A stretch of DNA of 64,000 nt from Tumebacillus amylolyticus (GTDB lineage Bacteria > Bacillota > Bacilli > Tumebacillales > Tumebacillaceae). How positions within the stretch are numbered: position 1 is the first letter of the stretch; each line of letters starts with the position of its first letter. Where the stretch lies: positions 186,001-250,000 of the forward strand of contig NZ_JAEQNB010000001.1 in assembly GCF_016722965.1 (NCBI RefSeq). Direction: 5' to 3'. Shown in pieces: positions 8,802 through 15,040 of this stretch. The translations under genes were made by a program, and so were the position numbers. The notes beneath the pieces are model-generated. The model saw only the letters and a program-made list of their open reading frames with translations. It was not told where the DNA came from and made no database searches.

Positions 8802-9630
8802 AGTTGGGAGGTTGTTGCGTGGCACGAGCGGTGTGGAAGTGGGTCATGGCTTTTTTGAGGAAGTCGCGTTCTTCGTCTGTGAAGTGGTAGGCGGGGGGCC
8901 GTTCCTGTTCGGGCAGGGCGTTGTAGGAGGTCCAGGATTTTTTCATGCCTTCGAGGATCGCGGGGTCGCCTTGGGAGACGCGGGCGTTGATTTCGGTGAG
9001 CAGGTGCGCCATGTGTTGTGATTCTGCAGAGGCGGGGTCTGCTTGTTGTGCCGTGAGGGTTTGGAGCTTGGTGCGGAATTCGTCGTACTGCTCGTGGTGG
9101 AGACGGCGGGTTTCGTCTGTCCAGACCTTGGTTTGCAGTTTGTGCCGCGCTTCTTCGGAGTAGGACGATTCATAGAGGTCGCGCATCTTCAAGCGTTGGG
9201 CGGGGGTGAGGTGTTGGCGAACCCATTCTGGTTTGTGTTCGGCTTGGTAGACGTGCAGGATCGAGGAGAGCGCTTCCGGGTCGTCCGGGTTTTGTTGCAA
9301 GAGACGCTGACTGGCTTCGACGGCGCGCAAGATCAAGTCGAGTTCCGCCCGCTTGTCCAAAAGCATCGCCCGCTGTTGGGCCAATCGCTCCGAGAGGTCC
9401 TGCGGGCTGGTTTGGAGACAGGCTTTGATCTCTTCGAGCGAGAAGCCGAGGTATTTCAACGCGAGGATGTATTGCAAACGGTGCAGGTCCTCTTCGGTAT
9501 AGAGCCGATACCCCGACTCGCTATGTTGAGAAGGAGAGAGCAGCCCCGTCTGGTCGTAATAACGCAAGGTGCGGATGGAGATCGAAGCTTTTTTGGCAAG
9601 TTCGCCGGTTTGATAAAGTGGCGCCGTCAT
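8800..9630 (-). CDS. MerR-family regulator with TipAS-type antibiotic-recognition domain
   Basis: The 276-residue protein has an N-terminal MerR winged helix (TGELAKKASISIRTLRYYD, about 7-25), a dimerisation coiled coil at about 75-120, and a C-terminal TipAS-like helical domain (about 140-265), which in TipAL and Mta binds thiopeptides or other hydrophobic drugs. A promoter with a 19-bp spacer lies immediately upstream on its own strand, suggesting autoregulation. A GNAT gene is divergent and might be a target. Confidence 0.9.
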   Translation of the reverse strand: MTAPLYQTGELAKKASISIRTLRYYDQTGLLSPSQHSESGYRLYTEEDLHRLQYILALKYLGFSLEEIKACLQTSPQDLSERLAQQRAMLLDKRAELDLILRAVEASQRLLQQNPDDPEALSSILHVYQAEHKPEWVRQHLTPAQRLKMRDLYESSYSEEARHKLQTKVWTDETRRLHHEQYDEFRTKLQTLTAQQADPASAESQHMAHLLTEINARVSQGDPAILEGMKKSWTSYNALPEQERPPAYHFTDEERDFLKKAMTHFHTARATQQPPN

Positions 9631-9656
9631 GAAGGCCTCACTCCTTTTCTACCTAC

Positions 9657-9687
9657 AGGATAAAGGGTGACGTTGGGGAAGGGTCAA
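9657..9687 (-). promoter_or_regulatory. MerR-type promoter with 19-bp spacer upstream of the merR gene
   Basis: On the minus strand, -35 TTGACC (9682-9687) and -10 TATCCT (9657-9662) are separated by exactly 19 bp. Such overlong spacing is characteristic of promoters untwisted by MerR proteins, so this fits autoregulation by the TipA-type regulator. Confidence 0.6.
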
Positions 9688-9697
9688 GCACAAAATC

Positions 9698-9726
9698 TTG
9701 CAAAAATTGGAACTCTGTCGTACTCT
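9698..9726 (+). promoter_or_regulatory. Predicted sigma-A promoter of the GNAT gene
   Basis: -35 TTGCAA (9698-9703), a 17-bp spacer, and -10 TACTCT (9721-9726). It lies back to back with the merR promoter. Confidence 0.5.
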
Positions 9727-9759
9727 TGTGACAAGATGAAGAATTCGGAGGTAGTAGAG

Positions 9760-10581
9760 ATGAACAAACAAACAATCCCGCTGCTCACGTCAGAACTGGC
9801 AGACCTGATTGAAAAATCGGACTGCGACGTGATGAAGGGTCGGATGGAGTACATAGGTCGTCATCAAGGCAACCCCTACGGCGTGGAGATTCGCCAGTTT
9901 GGGCGGGCGACGGCGATGTTGGCGCATAAGTTTCCGGTGATCGATTTCAATCGGGTGTACGGCATCGGGCATGAGGAGATCGAACATCTCGATGAGATCT
10001 TCGCCTTTTTCGCAAGCGCCAACCGTGAATTCATGATCGACATCGCGCCGCAACGCATGTCTACGGAACTGCTGCAAGCGCTCACCCAGCGGGGATTCCT
10101 CCAAACCGGCTTCCATACCGCGATGTATGGAGTTCCGGACCTCTCCCACGTCCACCCAGTCGACGGACTTGAAGTTCGCCGTGTTCAAAAGGAAGAAGTC
10201 GAGCTGTACGGCCGAATTTTTACCTCCTCTCTGGAAATTCCCGACGACATCCCGGAGCGCAAGGAGAGCAATCTCCTGCTTCTCGAAGACCCGCACTGGA
10301 CCCTCTACCTCTGCTGGCAAGGAGAGACTCCGATCGGATTCACCATCATGCAGATCGTCGACGGTGTCGCCGGATTCGCTCTCGCCGGGACTGTGCCGGA
10401 GTACCGTAACCGAGGTGCCCAGACGGCGATGTTGCATCAGCGAATGGTGGACGCCCTCGCCGCCGATGCCCGTCTCGTCGTCGCCCAATGCGAATTCGCC
10501 AGCGGATCGCAACGCAATTTACAACGAGCAGGTTTTCAGGTTGCCTACACCAAGTCGGTCTGGAAACGACAGGAGGCTTAA
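9760..10581 (+). CDS. GNAT-family N-acetyltransferase
   Basis: The 273-residue protein carries a C-terminal GNAT fold with an acetyl-CoA loop in VPEYRNRGAQTAML (about 217-230). The N-terminal half is a degenerate GNAT-like domain. ATG at 9760 follows GGAGGT; longer starts overlap the promoter. The next gene, an APH-like kinase, starts 9 nt downstream, suggesting an operon. The acceptor substrate cannot be told from the sequence. Confidence 0.8.
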   Translation: MNKQTIPLLTSELADLIEKSDCDVMKGRMEYIGRHQGNPYGVEIRQFGRATAMLAHKFPVIDFNRVYGIGHEEIEHLDEIFAFFASANREFMIDIAPQRMSTELLQALTQRGFLQTGFHTAMYGVPDLSHVHPVDGLEVRRVQKEEVELYGRIFTSSLEIPDDIPERKESNLLLLEDPHWTLYLCWQGETPIGFTIMQIVDGVAGFALAGTVPEYRNRGAQTAMLHQRMVDALAADARLVVAQCEFASGSQRNLQRAGFQVAYTKSVWKRQEA

Positions 10582-10590
10582 TTTCAAATT

Positions 10591-11574
10591 ATGATCCCTG
10601 CCATCCAAGAACGTTTCAACGACACCATCCTGCAAGACGCAGCCAACCGCTACGGCACCACCCTTGACGGGTTGAAAAATCTCGGCGGCTTCGAGAGCAA
10701 CGTCTATGAATTCCACCGTGACAACCACGCCTACATTTTAAAAGTGACGCACACCATCCGCCGCAGCGTGAACTATTTGCTCGGCGAACTGGAATGGCTG
10801 AACCACCTCGTCGACGGCGGCGTCTCTGCGTCGCGTTGCATCCCGTCCACCAACGGCAACCTCGTCGAAGTCATCGAGGAAAACGACGGCCACTCCTTCC
10901 TCGCCATGGCCTACGAAAAAGCACCCGGTACCCGCGTGCCCAAGGAACAATGGGGTCCCAATCTGTTCCGCGAATGGGGTCGTGTCATCGGCCGGATGCA
11001 CAAACTCACCCAAACCTACGAACTCCGCGACCCGGCACTTAAGCGTCAGGAGTGGTACGAGGAAGAGTGCCTTCAACTCAGAAAATACCTTGCCGACGAC
11101 CCCGAAGTCATCGCGGCCGGTGAGGAACTCCTGCAACGCATCCATAAGTTGCCCCAAGACGCTACTTCCTACGGTCTCTGCCATACCGACCTGCACCAAG
11201 GCAATTTGCACGTCACCGAGGACGACTCCATCGTTGCGTTCGACTTTGACGACTGCGGATACAACTGGTTTGCAAACGACGTAGCAATTATTTTGTTCTA
11301 CGCGATGCGATACCCGTCTGAAACCTATCCGACGCGCGCGGCGACGACCGAGGCGTTCCTCACGCACTTTATCGCAGGCTACCAAGAGGAGAGCGAATTC
11401 AACCCGGAATGGCTGACCCTGTTCCCCGACTTCCTCCGACTGCGTCACCTGCTGCTCTATATCGTCATGCAACAAGCGGGCGAGACCATACCGGAAGAGT
11501 ACCGCCAAAAACTCATCGACGGCACCCCGCTGGTCGAGTTTGACTTCACGACGATTGCCGTCCCGCGCGCGTAA
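10591..11574 (+). CDS. Aminoglycoside phosphotransferase-fold kinase (APH family)
   Basis: The 327-residue protein has the APH/choline-kinase fold: an N-lobe with FESNVYEF and a Lys in YILKVTH, a catalytic loop CHTDLHQGNL (about 197-206), and a metal-binding DFDDCG (about 219-224). Members phosphorylate small molecules such as homoserine, choline or drugs. It is probably co-transcribed with the upstream GNAT gene. Substrate unknown; the surrounding genes do not form a known resistance cassette. Confidence 0.85.
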   Translation: MIPAIQERFNDTILQDAANRYGTTLDGLKNLGGFESNVYEFHRDNHAYILKVTHTIRRSVNYLLGELEWLNHLVDGGVSASRCIPSTNGNLVEVIEENDGHSFLAMAYEKAPGTRVPKEQWGPNLFREWGRVIGRMHKLTQTYELRDPALKRQEWYEEECLQLRKYLADDPEVIAAGEELLQRIHKLPQDATSYGLCHTDLHQGNLHVTEDDSIVAFDFDDCGYNWFANDVAIILFYAMRYPSETYPTRAATTEAFLTHFIAGYQEESEFNPEWLTLFPDFLRLRHLLLYIVMQQAGETIPEEYRQKLIDGTPLVEFDFTTIAVPRA

Positions 11575-11624
11575 GTGAGTGAAAGCCCTCCAACCTGCAC
11601 AGACTTCAAGCAGGGGGTGAGCGC

Positions 11625-11762
11625 ATGGATCAAGGCACTCTGGCAAACCTGAACACCGAGCAAGCCCGCAAGATCGACCAACTTGAAGCAGAGCTTGGTG
11701 TCGTGTTGGTTGCGTATGACGGCTACAAGCAAGAGAACGAGCAAGGCCAACCGCAAGCGTAA
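11625..11762 (+). CDS. Small conserved-type protein, 45 residues
   Basis: ATG at 11625 follows CAGGGGGTGAGCGC, a good ribosome site. The product is hydrophilic, with NTEQARKIDQLEAELGVVL, a short amphipathic helix, followed by VAYDGY. Similar short proteins with this E-x-K-I-x-x-L-E-x-x-L-G-V pattern occur in spore-formers as I recall; no function is known. Codon use looks like that of its neighbours, supporting a real gene. Confidence 0.7.
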   Translation: MDQGTLANLNTEQARKIDQLEAELGVVLVAYDGYKQENEQGQPQA

Positions 11763-11766
11763 GAAA

Positions 11767-11796
11767 AAGCCTTTGCCACTTCGGTGGCAGAGGCTT
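11767..11796 (+). other. Stem-loop with UUCG tetraloop, no T run
   Basis: AAGCCTTTGCCAC and GTGGCAGAGGCTT pair around TTCG. There is no T tract after it, so it would be a weak terminator or an mRNA-stabilising hairpin at the end of the 45-residue gene. Its right arm contains the 12-mer GGTGGCAGAGGC that recurs 500 bp downstream. Confidence 0.6.
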
Positions 11797-11858
11797 CCGT
11801 GTGAAGACAAAGTACCTCTGGAAAACGAAAAAAATTAAGTCGAGTCTGCTTATATAAG

Positions 11859-11892
11859 AAAGCCCTCGTTGTCTCACGACACGAGGGCTTTT
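11859..11892. terminator. Bidirectional terminator
   Basis: AAAGCCCTCGT pairs perfectly with ACGAGGGCTTT. It ends the plus-strand transcript of the small gene and also the minus-strand transcript of the RiPP-like peptide gene. Confidence 0.85.
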
Positions 11893-11929
11893 GTCTGCAT
11901 GATGACGGCTCGTTACTTTCGATGCAAGC

Positions 11930-12058
11930 TTACGCGCAGTCGTCCCGTGTCGGGCAAGTCATGGTTTCCAAAATGGTCCAAGACACAGCAAGGTCGGCGG
12001 AGCGAGAAGCCGTCATCTCAGTCGTCACTTGAACGTCGAGATCGAACATGTTTTCCAT
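11930..12058 (-). CDS. Putative RiPP precursor peptide with FDLD leader (lanthipeptide-like), 42 residues
   Basis: ATG at 12058 is preceded by AAAGGAGGATGATTCTA. The N-terminal part MENMFDLDVQV contains the F-(N/D)-L-D box found in class I lanthipeptide leaders (FNLD in nisin, FDLD in subtilin and paenibacillin). The C-terminal part, SWTILETMTCPTRDDCA, has Thr, Ser and two Cys, the residues used for thioether rings. No LanB, LanC, protease or dedicated transporter is in the window, so it would be an orphan precursor. The gene is monocistronic, with a terminator behind it and a 28-bp dyad upstream. Alternatives: a signalling peptide or a chance frame. Confidence 0.55.
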   Translation of the reverse strand: MENMFDLDVQVTTEMTASRSADLAVSWTILETMTCPTRDDCA

Positions 12059-12390
12059 TAGAATCATCCTCCTTTACATAAAATGTACTAGGATGTATGT
12101 CTAAGGAGTCGTGTGAGTGACGTTTGGCAAAAGCCTTTGACAAACGTTATCTCACAAATAAACTATACCATGATTAAATATATACTTCAACAAATTATAT
12201 TATATTTTTCTGTGTTTCTGAAAATGATAAATAAATTTTCTCGAACGGGGAATGGAACCACCATGCAACAAGCAACCGCCAAGGTGGCAGAGGCCTTTTT
12301 TCTCAGTGTCGTCCGAAAAATTGCGGTATCGCGCAGTCCACTCAAGAGGTATACTAATTCCGTATGGATACCTAGAGGAGGAATTTGTAA
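12059..12390. other. AT-rich intergenic region between the RiPP-like gene and deoD
   Basis: This 332-bp stretch holds the dyad at 12120-12147, a strongly AT-rich segment (about 12150-12240), the second copy of the 12-mer GGTGGCAGAGGC (12283-12294) followed by CTTTTTT, and a TATACT box (12350-12355) that may be the deoD -10, although its -35 is weak. No convincing gene was seen. Confidence 0.5.
12120..12147. promoter_or_regulatory. 28-bp near-perfect palindrome (probable operator)
   Basis: ACGTTTGGCAAA (12120-12131) and TTTGACAAACGT (12136-12147) are complementary at 11 of 12 positions around AGCC; weaker GTGAG/CTCAC pairs extend it outward. Its right arm contains TTGACA (12137-12142), a good -35 for a plus-strand promoter with TAAACT 16 bp downstream. 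It lies 62 bp upstream of the RiPP-like start on the minus strand. An operator for a dimeric repressor is the simplest reading. Confidence 0.6.
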
Positions 12391-13104
12391 ATGAGCGTAC
12401 ATATTGGAGCTACCGAAGGCCAAATTGCAGAAACGATCCTGCTGCCGGGCGACCCGTTGCGGGCGAAATACATCGCCGAAACGTTCTTGGAAGGCGCAGA
12501 AGTCTACAACAACGTTCGTGGCATGCTCGGCTACACCGGTACTTATAAAGGAAAGCGCGTCTCTGTGCAAGGCACCGGCATGGGCATCCCGTCGATGTCG
12601 ATCTACGTGCATGAATTGATCTCGCAATACGGCGTCAAAAACTTGATCCGCGTGGGCACCTGCGGCGCGTACAAAAACGACGTCAAAGTCCGTGACTTGA
12701 TCCTCGCCCAAGCGGCTTCGACCGATTCGGCGGTCAACCGTCACCGTTTTGGCGGCAACATCGACTTCGCACCGGTTGCGAACTTCAAGCTGTTGAAAAA
12801 CGCCTACGACGTCGCCGTCTCGCGCAACATGCCGGTTCACGTGGGCAATGTGTTTACGAGCGACACGTTCTACAACGACCGTGGCGCGGAATTGGTCCCG
12901 TTGCTGGCGTCGTACGGCGTGCTGGCGGTTGAGATGGAAACGGCGGCTCTGTACTCGCTGGCTGCGAAGTTCAACGTGAACGCACTGGCAGTCATGACCG
13001 TCAGCGACCACTTGATCACCGGCGAAGAGACCTCTTCGGAAGAGCGTCAATTGACGTTCAACCAAATGATCGAAGTGGCGCTGGAAGCGGCGTTGCAGGA
13101 GTAA
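12391..13104 (+). CDS. deoD: Purine nucleoside phosphorylase, DeoD type
   Basis: The 237-residue protein is a full-length hexameric-type PNP that phosphorolyses purine (deoxy)nucleosides to base and pentose-1-phosphate. Diagnostic stretches are [15 protein letters not shown] (about 17-31, phosphate binding), RVGTCGAY, the ribose-binding VEMETAALY and the catalytic VSDHL near the C-terminus. The start is set by AGAGGAGGAATTTGTAAATG. The next gene begins 7 nt downstream and may be co-transcribed. Confidence 0.97.
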   Translation: MSVHIGATEGQIAETILLPGDPLRAKYIAETFLEGAEVYNNVRGMLGYTGTYKGKRVSVQGTGMGIPSMSIYVHELISQYGVKNLIRVGTCGAYKNDVKVRDLILAQAASTDSAVNRHRFGGNIDFAPVANFKLLKNAYDVAVSRNMPVHVGNVFTSDTFYNDRGAELVPLLASYGVLAVEMETAALYSLAAKFNVNALAVMTVSDHLITGEETSSEERQLTFNQMIEVALEAALQE

Positions 13105-13111
13105 TTCTCTC

Positions 13112-13804
13112 ATGGCGGCATCCGATCTTGCTGTGAAAAAACTCCGCCTGCGCCCGGACGCCAAAGCTGTCGTGTTGAATGCGCCGGAGGGATATCTGGA
13201 CTTGCTCGGGAATCTCGACGGGTACGATCTGCGGACAGATGTGGACGAGCCGGGGACGTTTGAGTTTGTGCAGGTGTTTGTCAAAAGCGTGGCCGAGTTG
13301 GCGCAATGGGCTCCTCGCGCGATTCAAGCGCTGAACGGGCCGAACGCGATGTTCTGGATCGTCTACCCGAAGAAAAGCGGCAAGATCAAAACGGACATCA
13401 CCCGCGATGTGGGGTGGGACGTGTTGGATCAGGCGGAGTATGAGGGAGTGGCGTTGGTGTCGGTGGATGAGACGTGGTCGTCGATGCGATTCCGGCCGCA
13501 GACGATGGTCGATCCGAACTCGATGCGCAACGGCAAGACCCGGGCGGAACGCATGGCGGCGATGAAGCAAGCGGTGAAGGACAAACCGGTTGGCGACCGC
13601 ACCGTCGAAGTGCCGGAAGACTTTCAAGCGGCGCTGAACGAGAGTGCGCAGGCCAAGGACTTGTTCGACAACCTCGCGTACTCGCACCGCAAAGAATACG
13701 TCACTTGGATCACGTCCGCCAAGCGCGAAGAGACCCGCACCCGCCGAATCGCCCAAGCCATCGAGAAACTCCAAGAAGGCAAAAAGCGCCCGTCCGGGGT
13801 GTGA
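13112..13804 (+). CDS. YdeI/OmpD-associated (OmdA) family protein
   Basis: The 230-residue protein has an N-terminal DUF3052-like part (PDAKAVVLNAPEGYLDLL, about 15-32) and a C-terminal OmdA-type helical domain: VPEDFQAALNES, AKDLFDNLAYSHRKEYVTWI, then a basic RRIAQAIEKLQEGKK tail, typical of YdeI-like proteins. The role of the family is poorly defined. Its stop codon overlaps the -35 region of the antisense RNA promoter downstream. Confidence 0.75.
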   Translation: MAASDLAVKKLRLRPDAKAVVLNAPEGYLDLLGNLDGYDLRTDVDEPGTFEFVQVFVKSVAELAQWAPRAIQALNGPNAMFWIVYPKKSGKIKTDITRDVGWDVLDQAEYEGVALVSVDETWSSMRFRPQTMVDPNSMRNGKTRAERMAAMKQAVKDKPVGDRTVEVPEDFQAALNESAQAKDLFDNLAYSHRKEYVTWITSAKREETRTRRIAQAIEKLQEGKKRPSGV

Positions 13805-13829
13805 CATCTTTACAGCTGTGTGATAAGAT
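13801..13829 (+). promoter_or_regulatory. Promoter of the antisense RNA
   Basis: -35 GTGACA (13801-13806), exactly 17 bp, and an extended -10 (TG-A-TAAGAT, -10 at 13824-13829). Transcription should begin near 13836, at the foot of a hairpin. Confidence 0.6.
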
Positions 13830-13835
13830 AAAAAA

Positions 13836-13968
13836 AGACCGCAGATGCGTCAACATCTACGGTCGGCACAACAGTGGATGCCCACAAGGGCGTCGGCTCT
13901 TACAGGTTGCTACAAACAAGATGTAGACCTCCCGTGGCCAGGAAAGCACAAGGGAGGTCTACTTTTTT
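13836..13968 (+). ncRNA. Putative antitoxin antisense RNA of a type I toxin-antitoxin locus (about 133 nt)
   Basis: The region has a promoter at 13801-13829, a 5' stem-loop (13837-13864) and a perfect 11-bp terminator hairpin followed by T6. It contains no reading frame with a ribosome site. It is complementary to the 3' part of the minus-strand peptide mRNA, including that gene's last codons. This convergent, tail-overlapping arrangement is the one described for txpA/RatA and bsrG/SR4 in Bacillus. Confidence 0.6.
13837..13864 (-). terminator. Terminator of the small-peptide mRNA (also 5' hairpin of the antisense RNA)
   Basis: GACCGCAGATG and CATCTACGGTC form an 11-bp stem with one G-T pair or mismatch and a 6-nt loop. 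Read on the minus strand it is followed by seven T (13836 down to 13830). Confidence 0.8.
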
Positions 13969-13970
13969 CT
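13923..13970 (+). terminator. Terminator of the antisense RNA
   Basis: GTAGACCTCCC (13923-13933) pairs perfectly with GGGAGGTCTAC (13952-13962), followed by TTTTTTCT. It overlaps the stop codon of the minus-strand peptide gene. Confidence 0.9.
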
Positions 13971-14042
13971 CGTCACGCGAACCAGAATCTCTACGTTAAA
14001 GAACCACGCTTTGATCTTGCTCACAAACTCGAATTTTTTCAT
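13959..14042 (-). CDS. Putative type I toxin peptide, 27 residues
   Basis: ATG at 14042 follows AAAGGGGGTGAGCGG. The peptide starts MKKFEFVSKIKAWFF and ends VRVTRKK, i.e. a hydrophobic/amphipathic core with basic ends, in the size range of type I toxins. The ribosome site is sequestered in a leader hairpin, an extended -10 promoter lies upstream, and the 3' part of the mRNA is covered by an antisense RNA. I do not recognise the peptide family; the toxin call rests on locus architecture. Confidence 0.6.
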   Translation of the reverse strand: MKKFEFVSKIKAWFFNVEILVRVTRKK

Positions 14043-14044
14043 CC

Positions 14045-14073
14045 GCTCACCCCCTTTCTATCGGGGAGTGAGC
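14045..14073 (-). promoter_or_regulatory. Leader hairpin sequestering the toxin ribosome site
   Basis: On the minus strand GCTCACTCCCC pairs with GGGGGTGAGC, so the GGGGGTGAG ribosome site just before ATG 14042 is inside the stem. Shine-Dalgarno sequestration is a usual device in type I toxin mRNAs. Confidence 0.7.
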
Positions 14074-14111
14074 CGACCTACCTTGGGTGCTTATCCAGTT
14101 GTACTTCGAGA

Positions 14112-14120
14112 ATTATACCA
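14112..14120 (-). promoter_or_regulatory. Extended -10 promoter of the small-peptide mRNA
   Basis: On the minus strand TGGTATAAT gives a consensus -10 with the TG extension; the -35 region is weak. The expected start is near 14105, giving an mRNA of about 275 nt. Confidence 0.6.
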
Positions 14121-14190
14121 CAGTGAATCTGGATTACCATCTTAAACGAAACAATAGATTCGCGTAGTCCTACTTAACTCTCATAGAAGA

Positions 14191-14220
14191 AGAGCACTCC
14201 CACGTGGGTGCTCTTTTTTT
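14191..14220 (+). terminator. Orphan plus-strand terminator upstream of the DUF421 gene
   Basis: AGAGCA and TGCTCT enclose a CCCAC/GTGGG inner stem with a 2-nt bulge, followed by seven T. No annotated plus-strand gene ends here, so it may close an unrecognised short transcript or block read-through into the next gene. Confidence 0.7.
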
Positions 14221-14284
14221 CGTACTCCTCTGCGCATAGAGCCGCAGTCGATTGGAAACGATTGGGGTGAGGAGGTGAAGCGTG

Positions 14285-14992
14285 ATGCAGTTTGATTGGT
14301 GGGATATCTTGAGTCGAGTGGCGTTGGCGTTTCTCTTGGTCCTGCTTGCCACGCGGACGCTCGGCAAGAAAATGCTCCAAGGTCTGAGCTACCTCGACTT
14401 TATGGCGAGCATCACGCTCGGGGCGCTTACGGGAGCGATTGTGCTCGACCACAACTTGACCATCGCCGACCTCATCCTCGCCATCTCGTCTTTTACCGGA
14501 CTCGTCCTGATCATGTCCTTTTTTCAACTCAAGATTCGCCGCGTTCGTCGCCTGCTTTCCGGTCTCCCGCTTGAAGTCATCCACGATGGCAAGATTCTGG
14601 AGCGGGAACTGCGAAAGTCGCGGATGACGATGGAGTTGTTGATGCAGCAACTGCGAATTCAAGGTGTTTTTAACATCGAAGACGTCAAGCAAGCCTATCT
14701 CGAAACCAATGGCAAACTCAGCGTTCTGTTACGTCCGCAAGCCTTGCCGTTGACCCTGGGGGACTTTCTCTCCCCAGACCCCCGGTTGCCCGAACAGCGT
14801 CATCCGGTGGAACTGATCGTCGACGGCGAAGTGCTCACACACAACTTGGAGCGCTGGGGATTCAACCTCGCGTGGCTGTTGCAAGAACTTGAACGCCAAG
14901 GGGCGCGGGACAGTGCGGACGTCGCGTATGCCATCCTCACTTCACAGAACAAGCTGTACGTCGATCTCTACCGCGATGACTTGCAGATGTGA
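14285..14992 (+). CDS. DUF421 membrane protein (YetF/YrbG-like)
   Basis: The 235-residue protein has three N-terminal membrane helices (about 8-25, 35-55, 60-80) and a cytoplasmic DUF421 domain with RRLLSGLPLEVIHDGKI and MTMELLMQQLRIQGV. Similar proteins in Bacillus (YetF family) are spore- or envelope-associated with unclear roles; the second half, from about 155, looks like a repeat of the small domain. GGAGG at 14271 serves either GTG 14282 or ATG 14285; ATG is chosen. Confidence 0.85.
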   Translation: MQFDWWDILSRVALAFLLVLLATRTLGKKMLQGLSYLDFMASITLGALTGAIVLDHNLTIADLILAISSFTGLVLIMSFFQLKIRRVRRLLSGLPLEVIHDGKILERELRKSRMTMELLMQQLRIQGVFNIEDVKQAYLETNGKLSVLLRPQALPLTLGDFLSPDPRLPEQRHPVELIVDGEVLTHNLERWGFNLAWLLQELERQGARDSADVAYAILTSQNKLYVDLYRDDLQM

Positions 14993-14994
14993 AA

Positions 14995-15034
14995 AAAAGT
15001 TGCCTTTCGTCTCGGGACGAGGGCAACTTTTCTT
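14995..15034. terminator. Bidirectional terminator
   Basis: AAGTTGCC pairs with GGCAACTT, continued by CGTC/GACG, between convergent genes; T and A runs flank both sides. Confidence 0.85.
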
Positions 15035-15040
15035 GGGGTG

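Noticed and set aside
12113-12394. 93-codon frame just upstream of deoD
   Set aside because: No ribosome site at any start, crosses the dyad, the AT-rich region and the deoD promoter area, and ends in the deoD start codon.
13805-13922. Riboswitch between the YdeI-like gene and the antisense region
   Set aside because: The hairpin at 13837-13864 is followed by no gene on the plus strand; its position fits the antisense RNA and the mRNA terminator better.
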